DNA of 64,000 nt, taken from the NCBI GenBank assembly GCA_030615175.1, contig JAUWZX010000001.1, forward strand, positions 263,840-327,839. The letters are read 5' to 3'. The position numbers and the translations under genes are program-made. Under the pieces are notes generated by a model that did not search any database, was not told where the DNA came from, and worked only from the letters and a program-made list of their open reading frames with translations. Source of the DNA: Candidatus Parvarchaeota archaeon (lineage in GTDB: Archaea > Nanobdellota > Nanobdellia > WJKC01). Numbering within the stretch: position 1 is the first letter of the stretch; every line of letters begins with the position of its first letter. Of this stretch, positions 46,086-55,339 are shown piece after piece.

Positions 46086-47045
46086 ATGAGTGCTCTTGAT
46101 ATTTGGACTGAGAAGTACAGACCAAAGCGATTAAATGACGTTTATGGTCAGGTAGGCATTATTAAGCGATTAAAATCATTTGTTAAGGCTAAGAGCATGC
46201 CGCACTTATTATTTGCTGGTCCTGCAGGCACAGGAAAAACCACCTGTGCTTTGGCAATTGCCAGGGAGTTATATAGTGATGAATGGGGTCATAATTTTAT
46301 GGAATTAAATGCGAGTGATATGAGAGGGATTGATGTTGTTAGAGGCAGGATTAAGAATTTTGCGAGGACAATGCCCTTTGGAGGATTATCTTTTAAGTTA
46401 ATACTATTAGATGAGGCTGATGCGTTAACAAGGGATGCGCAGCACGCTTTAAGGAGGACTATGGAGAAATATGCTTCAACTTGCAGGTTCATACTTGACT
46501 GTAATTATTCATCAAAAATTATTGACCCAATCCAGTCAAGGTGTGCTGTATTCAGGTTTAAGCCGTTAAATGAGCCGGTAGTTACTGAATTATTACGTGA
46601 CGTTTCAAGGAAGGAAGGATTAAAAATCACTGAGAATGCATTAAAAATCTTGTATGAAGTTTCACGAGGCGACTTGAGGAAGTCATTAAATTTATTGCAG
46701 GCAACTTCAAGCATAACTAAGGTGATTAATGAATCATTAATTCATGAAGTAGCGAGTTATGCAAAACCTGAAGAAATGAATAAAGTGATTAAATTAGCTC
46801 TTAACAATGAATTTGATAAGTCAAAGGACTTAGTGATGAACTTAATGATTAAGTACGGCTTGTCAGGGGTTGATGCAATAAAACAATTACACTCGCAAGT
46901 AATCAGGATGGACCTGCCAAGAGAACTGAAGGTGTCATTAATAGACAGGATAGGGGAGTACGAGTTTAGAATGATTGAAGGAGCAGACGAGTTCTTGCAA
47001 ATGGATGCATTAATAGCTCAGATATGCTACTTAGGGAATAAGTGA
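46086..47045 (+). CDS. rfcS: Replication factor C small subunit
   Basis: EKYRPKRLNDVYGQ, FAGPAGTGKTTCALAIA, LLDEADALTRDAQHALRRTME. Confidence 0.97.
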   Translation: MSALDIWTEKYRPKRLNDVYGQVGIIKRLKSFVKAKSMPHLLFAGPAGTGKTTCALAIARELYSDEWGHNFMELNASDMRGIDVVRGRIKNFARTMPFGGLSFKLILLDEADALTRDAQHALRRTMEKYASTCRFILDCNYSSKIIDPIQSRCAVFRFKPLNEPVVTELLRDVSRKEGLKITENALKILYEVSRGDLRKSLNLLQATSSITKVINESLIHEVASYAKPEEMNKVIKLALNNEFDKSKDLVMNLMIKYGLSGVDAIKQLHSQVIRMDLPRELKVSLIDRIGEYEFRMIEGADEFLQMDALIAQICYLGNK

Positions 47046-47049
47046 TTTT

Positions 47050-48171
47050 ATGAATCTTCCATGGTATGACAAGCACGCGCCAAGAGAATTAAAAGAGATT
47101 ATTGGACAGGGAACTGCAAGAGTGCTGGAATGCGTAAGAAAAAATAAAACTTGTCTTATTACTGGACCATCAGGGACTGGGAAAACAGTGACTGCGCATG
47201 CAATAGCTCATGAGTGTGGAATGCAGTTAGTTGAGTTAAGTGCTGACGAGAAAAGAAATAAGGATTACATAAATAGCGTTCTCAGTAATACATTAGTGAC
47301 AAAAGGATTGTTTGGCAAAAAATTAGTGCTCGTTGACGATGTTGACTTGCTGGATAGAGGAGGCATGCCTGAATTAATTAAGTGCATAAAAAAGAGCATG
47401 GTGCCAGTGATACTTACTGCAAGAGATAAGTGGGACAAGAAACTAAGAACATTAAGGAATTACTGCGAGATAATTGAGTACAGGAAGTTAAGGACTGCGT
47501 GGACTGCAAAAGTGCTTAAAAGAATAAGTGAGGAGGAAGGCATAAAAGTAAGTGATGAGAATTTATATAAGATTGCAGTGAACGCAATTGGTGACTTAAG
47601 AGCTGCAATAAATGACTTGGAGTTACTCGGCAAGGATGGAGAGATAACAAATTATGAGGTAAAATCCTTAACTTACAGGGAGAAGCCGATAAGCATTCAT
47701 GAGGGATTAACAAGGCTATTCAATGCAACGAGTTTTGAAGAAGCTCATAATTCATTAATTAATGTTGAAATGGATATTAACGAGAAAATGCTCTGGATAA
47801 GTGAAAACGCATCAAAGAATTCTTACAATAATTTATCAAGGGCTGACGTGTTCATAGGCAGAGTCAGAAGGTGGCAGTATTACAGGTACTGGGCTTACGC
47901 TAACGCGTTAATGACTGCAGGCGTTAAAGGAAAATCTTATTATGGATTCAGCCGGCCGAGTAAAATCATGAAGTTATGGAAAAGCAAGAGCGAGCGCGTG
48001 TTAAGAGATAATGTCCTAACACTTCTAAAGGAAAGAATTCATGCAAGCAAGAAGAAAATAATGAGTGAACACCTGCCTTACTTGAAAGTCATGTGTAAGA
48101 ATAAGGAATTCAAAAATTCATTAATAAGTGAATTAGGGTTAAGCCCTAAAGAAGCAGGAATATTATCTTAA
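47050..48171 (+). CDS. rfcL: Replication factor C large subunit
   Basis: YDKHAPRELKEIIGQ, ITGPSGTGKTVTAHAIAHE; directly follows rfcS. Confidence 0.95.
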   Translation: MNLPWYDKHAPRELKEIIGQGTARVLECVRKNKTCLITGPSGTGKTVTAHAIAHECGMQLVELSADEKRNKDYINSVLSNTLVTKGLFGKKLVLVDDVDLLDRGGMPELIKCIKKSMVPVILTARDKWDKKLRTLRNYCEIIEYRKLRTAWTAKVLKRISEEEGIKVSDENLYKIAVNAIGDLRAAINDLELLGKDGEITNYEVKSLTYREKPISIHEGLTRLFNATSFEEAHNSLINVEMDINEKMLWISENASKNSYNNLSRADVFIGRVRRWQYYRYWAYANALMTAGVKGKSYYGFSRPSKIMKLWKSKSERVLRDNVLTLLKERIHASKKKIMSEHLPYLKVMCKNKEFKNSLISELGLSPKEAGILS

Positions 48172-48789
48172 TCTTCTAATTTCCTTTTTTATTTTAGTGA
48201 GTAAATCTTCATTGTCTTTAAACGGGATTAATTTAGGTTCATGGCTTTTATCCCTTTCCTGATAATCTTTTAATAAAATGACATCCAAGTCAGACCATCC
48301 TTCTTCTTCCTGTTTCCATTCTGGAATATTTATGTAAATGTCTTCATTACAGTTTTCACAATACATTATAAATAAATCTTCTTTAAATCTAGAGAAGTCT
48401 GATAATTCTTCATGACTGCATTTCTGTTTAGGCAACTCATAATTTTTTGAAGTGTAAAATCCTTTCTTAATCTTTCCCTGCTCTTCAAGTTCATAGAATT
48501 CCTTTACAGACATGTCTATGAATTCTGAACAATCGCAAAGCCAGCAATGAATATTTTTCTCAAAATCATGGCCAGATACATTCATACTTCTGTCTGTCAT
48601 ATAAAATGATGCTGAGTGACAGTTCTTGCATAAAAAAGGAGAAAACCCAAACCCCTTTTTTAAAATATCGCATTCAGGGCAGTATGAATGCTCATAAGAC
48701 AAACCGACAAGGTTAACGAACGTCTTTAAGTCACTTTCACACCCAGGGCAATTCAATGGATTCCCCATAATGTTTTTATTGCTTTTCAT
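48163..48789 (-). CDS. Multi-zinc-ribbon protein
   Basis: CPGC, CPEC, CKNC, CENC pairs. Confidence 0.65.
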   Translation of the reverse strand: MKSNKNIMGNPLNCPGCESDLKTFVNLVGLSYEHSYCPECDILKKGFGFSPFLCKNCHSASFYMTDRSMNVSGHDFEKNIHCWLCDCSEFIDMSVKEFYELEEQGKIKKGFYTSKNYELPKQKCSHEELSDFSRFKEDLFIMYCENCNEDIYINIPEWKQEEEGWSDLDVILLKDYQERDKSHEPKLIPFKDNEDLLTKIKKEIRRLR

Positions 48790-51602
48790 GAATGCTCGCT
48801 TAAACTAAACTCATAACTAGTGATATTATACTCTGATGATACTTCCCAATTATTAGTAACTAATTCATGCAAGTGAGCAGATGGCTCTTCATTAATGAGG
48901 AACCTGTAAGTGCCTGATTTATAAGCCTTCAAGCGTAGGGTGGAATCATTAATGTGCACGGAATTATTATAAGAAAGGTCTCTTGGTTTGAAAATGACAG
49001 AGAGCGTATCATTTGCAGCAGTCTTGCGAACATAATTAATGACATTCCCTAAATTAACCTTGTTAATGTAATTATCAGTGTCACTTTCATTCAAGAAGCC
49101 GGAGCCCAGGTAGTCATAATAAAGAGTGTCAGAATTATTTAACTTAAAATCAGGACCAAAGGTTACTTCCACAGTTGAATTAACTATAACGTCAAACATT
49201 GAAGCATTATAATAAAACAAGAAGTAATAATTAGTGTTGGAAGCATTAGCATATAAAACAACTCTGGCAGGACCATACTCCAAGAATTTAATGTTTGAAA
49301 GTCCATTAACGCATGAAGGGTCGCAAGTAGTCCACCCGCTACTCCAGTCAACGCCGTTAACAATGAAGTCTGAATCATCAAGGTCGAAACTAAAAAAAGA
49401 ATTATTAATCTCGTAATCACTTAAATCATAACTTAAGTCACTGCTCTGATTCTTGCTATTGTAGTAAGAACCAGTGTTATAATAATAATAAAAATTCTTA
49501 GGAACCGTACTCGTAATTCCATAAGATATTAAATTAATATTTGGATTATCAGGGTCAATGCAGAATAATTCATTAACGCAAGCGTAACGCAGACTGGAAT
49601 TAACAAGTGCGGGACTAGTACTATCAAGAGTTAATTTGTAATAACAACCGTCAAGGCATTTGGAAACAATTGAGTTAAGGGCTAAAGTGCTGCCGTTATC
49701 AGTGCTTAAAGTGTTATTCAAATAATCAATTAATTTAGCAGTCCTTGAATAAGTATTAACTGACATGTTCACTTCAGTCACTGATTCGTTAACAACGAAG
49801 GACAGTTCATTAAAATGCGCGTGAGCAGGCAGCCCGACAATTAACTTAGGCGATGAGGAATTAACAAAGAATAAAGGATTGCTGCCATTAAATGAGACAT
49901 TATAAAAACCAGACTGATTAACATTCTTTAACTCAATATTATAAAAATCAGCATTAACGTCATAAAAATTAATTAAAGTGCCATTAGGGTAGTAAGTGTA
50001 AGCGCTTAAAGCACCAGTTACTTGCTTGTTAATGCTAACATTAAAATCCCTGCCATCCAAGTTTAATAATAAAATTGAATTATTATACAATGAATTATTA
50101 AGCAAAGGACTCATTGATTCATTCAAGTAATTATTAGTTGATAACTGCCCCACTAACGCTCCTTCCCTGCCCACTAACTCAACGGAATTAGGGTCAAAAC
50201 CACTGCTGAATAATCCATCAATAACTAAAGGATTCTTTGAATCCCCGCCAGCAACGTTAATGCTTGAACGCTTAGTCAAGTTATCATGCCAGTAAGACCG
50301 GTTATTATAAAATTCCAAATTCTTTGAACTGCTCACTAAGACAGTAACAAAGGAATTGAACTGGATAAAGTACCTGTTAAGAATGTTTAATAAAATAAGC
50401 ATTTCATCAATTAAATCCTCATCAAAGTTATCAGTCATGACAGTGTAATTCAACTTGTTAATCTTAATTGAGTCATTATGCATTGGTAAGAGCGTCAAGG
50501 TATTATTATAATAAGTGCCTTTGGTTAAAGGCGAGCCATTAAAACTCCTTAATATCAATGAATTACTTGAAGCAGTGCTCTTAAGAAGAATTTCAGTAGA
50601 AGTGCTACTAATTAATGATCCTAAAGCATAATTAGTGTCATAAAACGTACTCCAATCCCCGGAACTAATAATTATCTCATCCTGCTCTGGAACTGGCTCA
50701 TAAGAATTGCCTGCTGAATCATTGTAATCGCTTAAATCACTCTTTGAAACGTCAACAGCGAATTCCCAGGTATTGCAACTGGAATTAGCGGCAACAGTTA
50801 AGTAGTCATAAATAATAATCCTATCAGGTAAGAAGTATTCTTTAATTTCATAACTGCTGTTAGTGAATCTCGAACCAGTAATTATGACTTCCAAGAAGTA
50901 TTTATAGTCATTAACTGTGTAAACCTGATTAGAACTCTCTGAAAGATTATAATAATTATTAGAACAGTTAAGTCTTGCTTCAAGAAAATTCAGAACACTA
51001 CCCCTGCCTGAAATATTAAGATTATCAAATGAACCGCCAAGACTCTTATTAATCCTTAAAGAGTAAAGACCAGTCCTTATATCAATGAATTCTGAAGTAT
51101 CATTATAAACAATCATTGATTCAGTGAACTCATTGTCCTTTTTAGGGCTTGAAATCTTATTATAATATAAATAATACTTGGAGTTGTCCATGGAATTCAT
51201 TGAGGACTGGAAGTAAAGCATGCCAGTCTTCTCACTCACATTAGACCATGACACGCCGAAAGGAACTCTGCTCTTATTCTCGTCAATAAGTATTAATGAC
51301 TCTGCATGAATGTCATTAGGCAGGTTAATACTCATGCTAATCATGTTATCCTTTAATGAGAAATTATTATACACCTTAATAATTGTCCTTGAATCATAAG
51401 GCAGAAGCCATTCATTAATGAAGTACTCATTAAATGAATTCTTTAGCGTGTCCTTAACGAAACGCAAGTTCTTAACATCCTGCAAGTCAACCTCAAAGTC
51501 ACGATACTTTAATTCATTAGGAATTGTTAAAATATTGGTTATTACTGAAACCGCCATTGCTACGAGCACTATTGTGCTAACAAAGAATTGAGCTCTTTTC
51601 AC
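48786..51602 (-). CDS. Very large pilin-like/adhesin protein of the Tad-like locus
   Basis: 938 aa, N-terminal pilin-like hydrophobic segment MKRAQFFVSTIVLVAMAVSVITN, Asn/Ser/Tyr-rich ectodomain. Confidence 0.7.
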   Translation of the reverse strand: MKRAQFFVSTIVLVAMAVSVITNILTIPNELKYRDFEVDLQDVKNLRFVKDTLKNSFNEYFINEWLLPYDSRTIIKVYNNFSLKDNMISMSINLPNDIHAESLILIDENKSRVPFGVSWSNVSEKTGMLYFQSSMNSMDNSKYYLYYNKISSPKKDNEFTESMIVYNDTSEFIDIRTGLYSLRINKSLGGSFDNLNISGRGSVLNFLEARLNCSNNYYNLSESSNQVYTVNDYKYFLEVIITGSRFTNSSYEIKEYFLPDRIIIYDYLTVAANSSCNTWEFAVDVSKSDLSDYNDSAGNSYEPVPEQDEIIISSGDWSTFYDTNYALGSLISSTSTEILLKSTASSNSLILRSFNGSPLTKGTYYNNTLTLLPMHNDSIKINKLNYTVMTDNFDEDLIDEMLILLNILNRYFIQFNSFVTVLVSSSKNLEFYNNRSYWHDNLTKRSSINVAGGDSKNPLVIDGLFSSGFDPNSVELVGREGALVGQLSTNNYLNESMSPLLNNSLYNNSILLLNLDGRDFNVSINKQVTGALSAYTYYPNGTLINFYDVNADFYNIELKNVNQSGFYNVSFNGSNPLFFVNSSSPKLIVGLPAHAHFNELSFVVNESVTEVNMSVNTYSRTAKLIDYLNNTLSTDNGSTLALNSIVSKCLDGCYYKLTLDSTSPALVNSSLRYACVNELFCIDPDNPNINLISYGITSTVPKNFYYYYNTGSYYNSKNQSSDLSYDLSDYEINNSFFSFDLDDSDFIVNGVDWSSGWTTCDPSCVNGLSNIKFLEYGPARVVLYANASNTNYYFLFYYNASMFDVIVNSTVEVTFGPDFKLNNSDTLYYDYLGSGFLNESDTDNYINKVNLGNVINYVRKTAANDTLSVIFKPRDLSYNNSVHINDSTLRLKAYKSGTYRFLINEEPSAHLHELVTNNWEVSSEYNITSYEFSLSEHS

Positions 51603-52615
51603 GGGTACCCACCATAAATAGTTAATTTAACAAATCCTCCTTCCTTAGGGAATACTCTGCTCGCTGAGTACTTGCCCATGAAAGTTGTGTAAACAGGAGT
51701 CGAGCCCTGTTTAAGGTAATTTAACTCAGGGGTAATTGTGATGCCTGAGTTATTAACTAATGTAATATTAGCGTAATTATCATCCTGATTTGAGTATAAT
51801 ATGTAAGTAATGTAATAAGTATCAGTGCTAACTGAACTAACATTTACTGGAGTAAAAACCACCTGCCCCATTGTTGACTTAAAAGTGCTGAAGTAATTGT
51901 AATTAACATCCACTGTCTTAGTGAGGGAAGGATAAGTGAAGTTGATTAAACTATTATTCTGCGCGCAGTAAACATAAGTTTTAATATTCTTCTTAACTTC
52001 AGGCACGAATAATACCAGTGTGACATTAAAAACATTTCCACTAATGAGAGACCAGTTATGAATGTCAAGGCTTGAACGCTTGTCATTAACAAAGTACATT
52101 AATGTTTTATTATCAATCCCTTGAGCGTCAATTGTTATGTTAACTTCAACATAAGTGTTATTCAAGTCAGTATCAAAGACTATTGGCGTGGCATACCAGT
52201 TAAACAAGGCGTTAGTGGGAAGCGCGTACACTGAATTCGTAACACTCACTGAATTCTTGTCAGTACCTAATGGGAAGTGATACGTGAAACTAATGTTGGG
52301 CATTGATTCATTAATGCTTGCCTTGACCTTTACGCGCTCAAAATAAGTTGGTTCAAATGAGTAATAAATTGACTTTAAGAATAATTTACGAAAAAGATTG
52401 TCAATTGATGTATAGTCATAGTCATTAATTGCTTCATTAATTAAACCGTTATTATTAATCATTCTTAAGAAATCATTCAGTATGGCTATTGGATTGCGCT
52501 GGAACACGCCTAATTGCTCATTAACGTGCGTCTGCACTATCATGTACATTGATAAGATAATGGCTGCAGCGTATATTGCTTCAACGGTTTTAACAAAGCT
52601 TAACCTGTCCACCAT
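51599..52615 (-). CDS. Pilin-like secreted protein
   Basis: N-terminal VKTVEAIYAAAIILSMYMIVQ hydrophobic segment; overlapping neighbours in the pilus operon. Confidence 0.7.
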   Translation of the reverse strand: MVDRLSFVKTVEAIYAAAIILSMYMIVQTHVNEQLGVFQRNPIAILNDFLRMINNNGLINEAINDYDYTSIDNLFRKLFLKSIYYSFEPTYFERVKVKASINESMPNISFTYHFPLGTDKNSVSVTNSVYALPTNALFNWYATPIVFDTDLNNTYVEVNITIDAQGIDNKTLMYFVNDKRSSLDIHNWSLISGNVFNVTLVLFVPEVKKNIKTYVYCAQNNSLINFTYPSLTKTVDVNYNYFSTFKSTMGQVVFTPVNVSSVSTDTYYITYILYSNQDDNYANITLVNNSGITITPELNYLKQGSTPVYTTFMGKYSASRVFPKEGGFVKLTIYGGYP

Positions 52616-53400
52616 ATATCACCATTAATTTTTATTGGATAAAATTCCTGTGCATGCGTTAGCGTTCCGTAACGAGTGAAGGATGATTGAACGCCCTTGA
52701 AACCTCTTGTCCCGCAACTATTATTAAATCTTAAGTCACCAACGTATTGACTTCCAATTGAAACATTATAAACTTCAGGGATTACTAAAGTTCTTTTACT
52801 AAATGGTCCTATAAGAACTTCATCAATGTCTCCATCACTAACTCTTGACTGTATTTTAACAACGAAATTATTTAAGGAATCATAATAAACGCTTAAGTTT
52901 TCTAAAGACTCAAGACTCTTATTTAAAACCGTTGTGCCGTAATCCATGTAAAGGTATAAAGTAACATCAGTTATTGGCGAGCCATTAGAGCCAATCATAA
53001 CCCTTAAGTAATTATTATCTCTTAAGAATAAAACTCCAGCGTCACTGCTTAAATTAGGCATTGAATAATCAGCATCCTTCTTAGGCATGAAGAATCCTAA
53101 AATATTATACTTAATGCTCTTAGTCCTAATGTTTGAATAATTCATTTCATTGCATAAATCATTAATGTCACTGCTCTTAAAGTCTGTACTGATTAATTCA
53201 GAAGCGCTTACAATATTCTTCTCCCTTGAAAGAGTGCGGAAGTCAGTGCTGAAAGGAATTATAAGCCCTAATGTTAGTTGCACGACTATAATAATTAAAC
53301 CCATGAATAACATGTACGCTACTATTAAGTCAATATCTACTACCGCACCCTTCCTATCTGACAGTGATTTGAACATTTGCAACTGCTTCAAGTCCCTCAT
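52600..53400 (-). CDS. Pilin-like secreted protein
   Basis: KGAVVDIDLIVAYMLFMGLIIIVVQLTLG; probable true start at internal Met (MFKSLSDRKG). Confidence 0.68.
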   Translation of the reverse strand: MRDLKQLQMFKSLSDRKGAVVDIDLIVAYMLFMGLIIIVVQLTLGLIIPFSTDFRTLSREKNIVSASELISTDFKSSDINDLCNEMNYSNIRTKSIKYNILGFFMPKKDADYSMPNLSSDAGVLFLRDNNYLRVMIGSNGSPITDVTLYLYMDYGTTVLNKSLESLENLSVYYDSLNNFVVKIQSRVSDGDIDEVLIGPFSKRTLVIPEVYNVSIGSQYVGDLRFNNSCGTRGFKGVQSSFTRYGTLTHAQEFYPIKINGDIWWTG

Positions 53401-54472
53401 AGTTAGAATTCACCTCTGCATTGTAAGTACCTTCAACGGTTGGAGCTTTAATTAATATGCTGAAGTCACCGTACTCGTCAGTACTTGCCACCCCGATGTT
53501 GCCTCCGAAATTCGCTTTTACTTCAATACCTACAAGAGGCTCATTCTCTAAGGTTACTGAACCATACAATTCAACCATTTCACTGGTTGTGATTTCAGTT
53601 TTAGAGCTCATTAAATTAATTGTAAACATTTTAGGGAAGATGAACATGGCAAAAGTTAAAAGCGCCACGCTAAGCATTATTCCAGCATGCTTAGCGCCTG
53701 CTGCTAAACTGCCTTCTTTAGTTACTCCAGCAACCATTCCATTACCAAATGACTGTATAGTCATTGTTAAGAAGAAAAGTAGTTTATAAAAGTCAAGTGG
53801 GGGTGGCTTGCCTCCGCCGAATGTAGCAACTAAACCTGCACCGCCTCCTCCCTGAAAGCTTAGCAGTGGAATTAATATTGTATACAATGCTACCAGTATT
53901 CCAATGAATATAAAGTGAATTAAGTAAACAATTATTAATTGCTGCTGGAGCGTTGACTCCCTGTCCTTTTCAACCTCTTTAAGCATCCTCGTGCTTTCAG
54001 CAACAGCATCCATTGAATCCTCAATCCTCCCGCCAGTGAAGTATGCTTCAAGAAGTATTGCCAAACCCCTCTTAATGTAAATACTGTACTTAACTCTATC
54101 CTGCAGCAACCTTATTGATTCAGGGAATGGGATGCCCCATGACAGTAAATTACTAAACCTCTTAACCTCTTTTGTTAATGGACCATAATCTGTTTCAGCG
54201 CTTAAGGCAATAGCGTTAGGAATAGTCATTCCAGCCCTCTTTGCTTCAGAAATGTCTTTTAGAAATGCAGGGAAATATTCCTCCATGCCCTTGGCATTGC
54301 GAACCCTTAAGTAGACAATTATTGAATAAGGAAAAATGATAATCATTAACGCTGTTATACCTAAGTAACCAATGTATAATATTTCAAAATTCGCTAAGAA
54401 GGTTCCTATAACGAATTGTATGACTGCTATAACTACTGACCATACAATTATTAACAAGTCTTTCTTTTCCAT
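53354..54472 (-). CDS. TadC/GspF-like membrane protein with C-terminal Ig/transthyretin-like domain
   Basis: TM clusters, RAGMTIPNAIALSAETDYGPLTKEVKRFSNLLSWGIPFPESI, followed by VTLENEPLVGIEVKANFGGNIGVASTDEYGDFSILIKAPTVEGTYNAEV. Confidence 0.85.
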   Translation of the reverse strand: MEKKDLLIIVWSVVIAVIQFVIGTFLANFEILYIGYLGITALMIIIFPYSIIVYLRVRNAKGMEEYFPAFLKDISEAKRAGMTIPNAIALSAETDYGPLTKEVKRFSNLLSWGIPFPESIRLLQDRVKYSIYIKRGLAILLEAYFTGGRIEDSMDAVAESTRMLKEVEKDRESTLQQQLIIVYLIHFIFIGILVALYTILIPLLSFQGGGGAGLVATFGGGKPPPLDFYKLLFFLTMTIQSFGNGMVAGVTKEGSLAAGAKHAGIMLSVALLTFAMFIFPKMFTINLMSSKTEITTSEMVELYGSVTLENEPLVGIEVKANFGGNIGVASTDEYGDFSILIKAPTVEGTYNAEVNSNYEGLEAVANVQITVR

Positions 54473-54475
54473 GAT

Positions 54476-55339
54476 TCACACTTCAGTCGGGCTTGATGAT
54501 TTAATTAATAAGATGAATATGCCTGACATCATTGGAAGCCCAACAGTTACTATTAAGATTTGCAATGTTTCAATACCTACAATGCCTCCACTAATGATTG
54601 ACATTATGGTTGTAAGCACGAGTGCTAAGACGCTTCCAACAATGACCATTGTGATGTAAATCTCCATGTATACTGCAAGAAGTTTCGTGAATTCTTCAAG
54701 TTTTCTTCTAAACTCATTAACAAATGCATTGGCTTTTTCTTCAAGATATTTTTTTAAGTCGCCTCCACTGGTTATGGTGCTCCTCATACCTAATAATAAT
54801 TCACGCAGGTTGCTGCTTGGAGTCTTCTCAGCAGCCCTGTTTATTGCTTCAACAGGGTCTAAGCCGAACATTTCAATATCCCTGCTAATCTTTCTTGAAA
54901 TATCAGCGATCTCTGAGAATTCTTCAAATGAGCCTAGTATCCTGAATAATATGTGAGGCGGGGCGCCTGTTCCTGCAAGAGTTTGCATGTAAATTGCTGC
55001 GAAGTGCAGGGAGTTATCAATCTTCTTCTTCCTGCCACTGGCAACCTGCGACGGGTAAACATAGAATAATGCTATTATCCCAACAAGCACTATTGAGTAG
55101 AATACGAATCCTGAAATAATTGATAATACTAAGTCATCAATTAGTGTGTAGAAGAAGAAGGCAATGACTCCGATTAATGGTGTTGAGAACAGTATTGAGA
55201 CAATCATCATTGCAAAATACTCTTCAAGCGAGTGAGGCAGGTTACTGATTTGCAAGTCTTCTTTAATGCCTTTAAAAAAATAACTGTACTTTTTTGCAAT
55301 ATTATGAACTAATTTATAACTGAATTCTCCAAAGTTCAT
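54476..55339 (-). CDS. TadC/GspF-like membrane protein
   Basis: TLAGTGAPPHILFRILG, MRSTITSGGDLKKYLEEKA, TM segments. Confidence 0.87.
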   Translation of the reverse strand: MNFGEFSYKLVHNIAKKYSYFFKGIKEDLQISNLPHSLEEYFAMMIVSILFSTPLIGVIAFFFYTLIDDLVLSIISGFVFYSIVLVGIIALFYVYPSQVASGRKKKIDNSLHFAAIYMQTLAGTGAPPHILFRILGSFEEFSEIADISRKISRDIEMFGLDPVEAINRAAEKTPSSNLRELLLGMRSTITSGGDLKKYLEEKANAFVNEFRRKLEEFTKLLAVYMEIYITMVIVGSVLALVLTTIMSIISGGIVGIETLQILIVTVGLPMMSGIFILLIKSSSPTEV

